This document shows positions 63,403 to 64,000 of a stretch of DNA of 64,000 nt, piece after piece (the first letter of the stretch is position 1; every line of letters starts with the position of its first letter). The stretch lies in assembly GCA_902826615.1 (NCBI GenBank), contig CADEFN010000004.1, forward strand, positions 124,001-188,000, read 5' to 3'. The stretch comes from an uncultured Gemmatimonadota bacterium. Its GTDB lineage: Bacteria; Gemmatimonadota; Gemmatimonadetes; Gemmatimonadales; Gemmatimonadaceae. The notes below the pieces were generated by a model that worked only from the letters and a program-made list of their open reading frames with translations, did no database searches and had not been told where the DNA came from. A program made the translations under genes and the position numbers.

Positions 63403-63577
63403 TTGAGGGATGAGACTAACGCTTCAAAGGAGCGTTTGCGAGAGCGGGAGGAATTATTGAACGCAACATCCTCATGTCGCCTCGGACGCCGGGCTTTCTT
63501 TGGACGGCCCAGCGTTGCCTCCGTCACGACAACGGCCAGCTCCGGGTGACACGCGGAGCTGGCTGGAACAACGACCG
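63403..63577 (-). other. Junction between rpsG and the lasso cluster
   Basis: This 175-base gap holds a strong hairpin right after rpsG (CCAGCTCCG/CGGAGCTGG, 63536-63562) and a second, AACGCT/AGCGTT, just before the B1 start (63419-63437). The first has no T-run. No clear sigma-70 or sigma-54 promoter is evident, so the B1-B2-cyclase genes may depend on read-through from the ribosomal genes. Confidence 0.5.
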
Positions 63578-64000
63578 CTACCAGCGATAGTGCGCGAAGG
63601 CCTTGTTGGCTTCAGCCATGCGGTGCGTGTCTTCCTTCTTCTTGATGGCATTGCCCTCACCCTTCGAGGCAGAGATCACCTCGGCGGCGAGTTTTTCGGC
63701 CATGGACTTCTCGTTCCGATCGCGGGAGTACGAGAGGAGCCAGCGCATGGCGAGTGCGGTCCGGCGTTCCGGGCGAACTTCGACGGGCACCTGGTAGGTT
63801 GCACCACCAACGCGCCGCGACTTGACCTCGATCACCGGCTTGAGGTTCGCCAGGGCCTGCTTGAAAATGTTCACGCCCGGCTGGGCGGTCCGTGACTCGA
63901 CGAGATCCATGGCGCCGTAGAAGATGCGTTCGGCGGTGGACTTCTTTCCCTGGAACATCAGGGAGTTGATGAACTTGGAAACAGTCTGGCTGTCATAGCG
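63578..64000 (-). CDS. rpsG: 30S ribosomal protein S7 (5' end outside window)
   Basis: About 140 C-terminal residues are visible; the frame continues past the window edge ([21 protein letters not shown], in part, is encoded at the edge), so about 15 N-terminal residues are missing. Signatures: [11 protein letters not shown]-like segment ([20 protein letters not shown]) and [14 protein letters not shown], ending KAFAHYRW. S7 binds the 16S 3' domain. In nearly all bacteria fusA follows directly; here a lasso cluster intervenes. Confidence 0.97.
   Translation of the reverse strand, partial: RYDSQTVSKFINSLMFQGKKSTAERIFYGAMDLVESRTAQPGVNIFKQALANLKPVIEVKSRRVGGATYQVPVEVRPERRTALAMRWLLSYSRDRNEKSMAEKLAAEVISASKGEGNAIKKKEDTHRMAEANKAFAHYRW

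Overview
The window is high-GC bacterial DNA, gene-dense, with most genes on the minus strand. From recognised protein families, I think the source is a member of the Gemmatimonadota. There is no rRNA gene here to confirm this. All functions below come from reading motifs and family resemblance by eye; no database search was run.

Layout, left to right. (1) 0-6.6 kb: a minus-strand MoxR/DUF58/BatA-like/DUF4159 operon with two small unknown proteins at its head. (2) 6.6-14.5 kb: a GAF sensor protein, an SDR oxidoreductase, an M20 peptidase, a plus-strand hybrid histidine kinase broken by a one-base frameshift, and glycyl-tRNA synthetase. (3) 14.6-24.1 kb: what looks like a complete operon for quinohemoprotein amine dehydrogenase. 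It holds the structural subunits (qhpA, qhpB, qhpC), the maturation enzymes (radical-SAM QhpD, flavin monooxygenase QhpG), the leader protease (QhpE) and the ABC exporter (QhpF), plus a Tat-exported metallo-beta-lactamase-fold protein upstream. (4) 24.3-40.6 kb: a mix of a BIG2-domain lipoprotein, a YpdA-type reductase, purA, two membrane DUF proteins, an M28 peptidase, a DapA-family aldolase, pilT, trpS, an inositol monophosphatase-family enzyme, a fused formiminotransferase-cyclodeaminase, a GT-C glycosyltransferase, map and adk. (5) 40.7-55.9 kb: the spc, S10 and str ribosomal-protein genes from secY back to fusA. Several gaps hold degenerate 9-bp tandem repeats. (6) 56.2-63.4 kb: a lasso-peptide biosynthesis cluster (B1, B2, cyclase, precursor, HPr-kinase-like kinase, ABC transporter, nucleotidyltransferase). 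(7) 63.6 kb to the end: rpsG, cut by the window edge.

The most striking point is where the lasso cluster sits: between rpsG and fusA, so it splits the normally contiguous str operon in the same transcriptional direction. The 54-residue precursor has the canonical lasso leader pattern and ends in Ser. It has its own near-perfect sigma-54 (-24/-12) promoter and is followed by a strong intrinsic terminator. Together with the kinase and nucleotidyltransferase, this predicts a tail-phosphorylated (and perhaps further modified) lasso peptide under RpoN control.

A second genome-scale signal is an octamer, GCCTAACG/CGTTAGGC, which I count 23 times by eye. It is usually read in frame as the rare Leu codon TTA followed by Gly GGC. 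I found no copy between 55.9 kb and the window end, which fits a foreign origin for the lasso insert.
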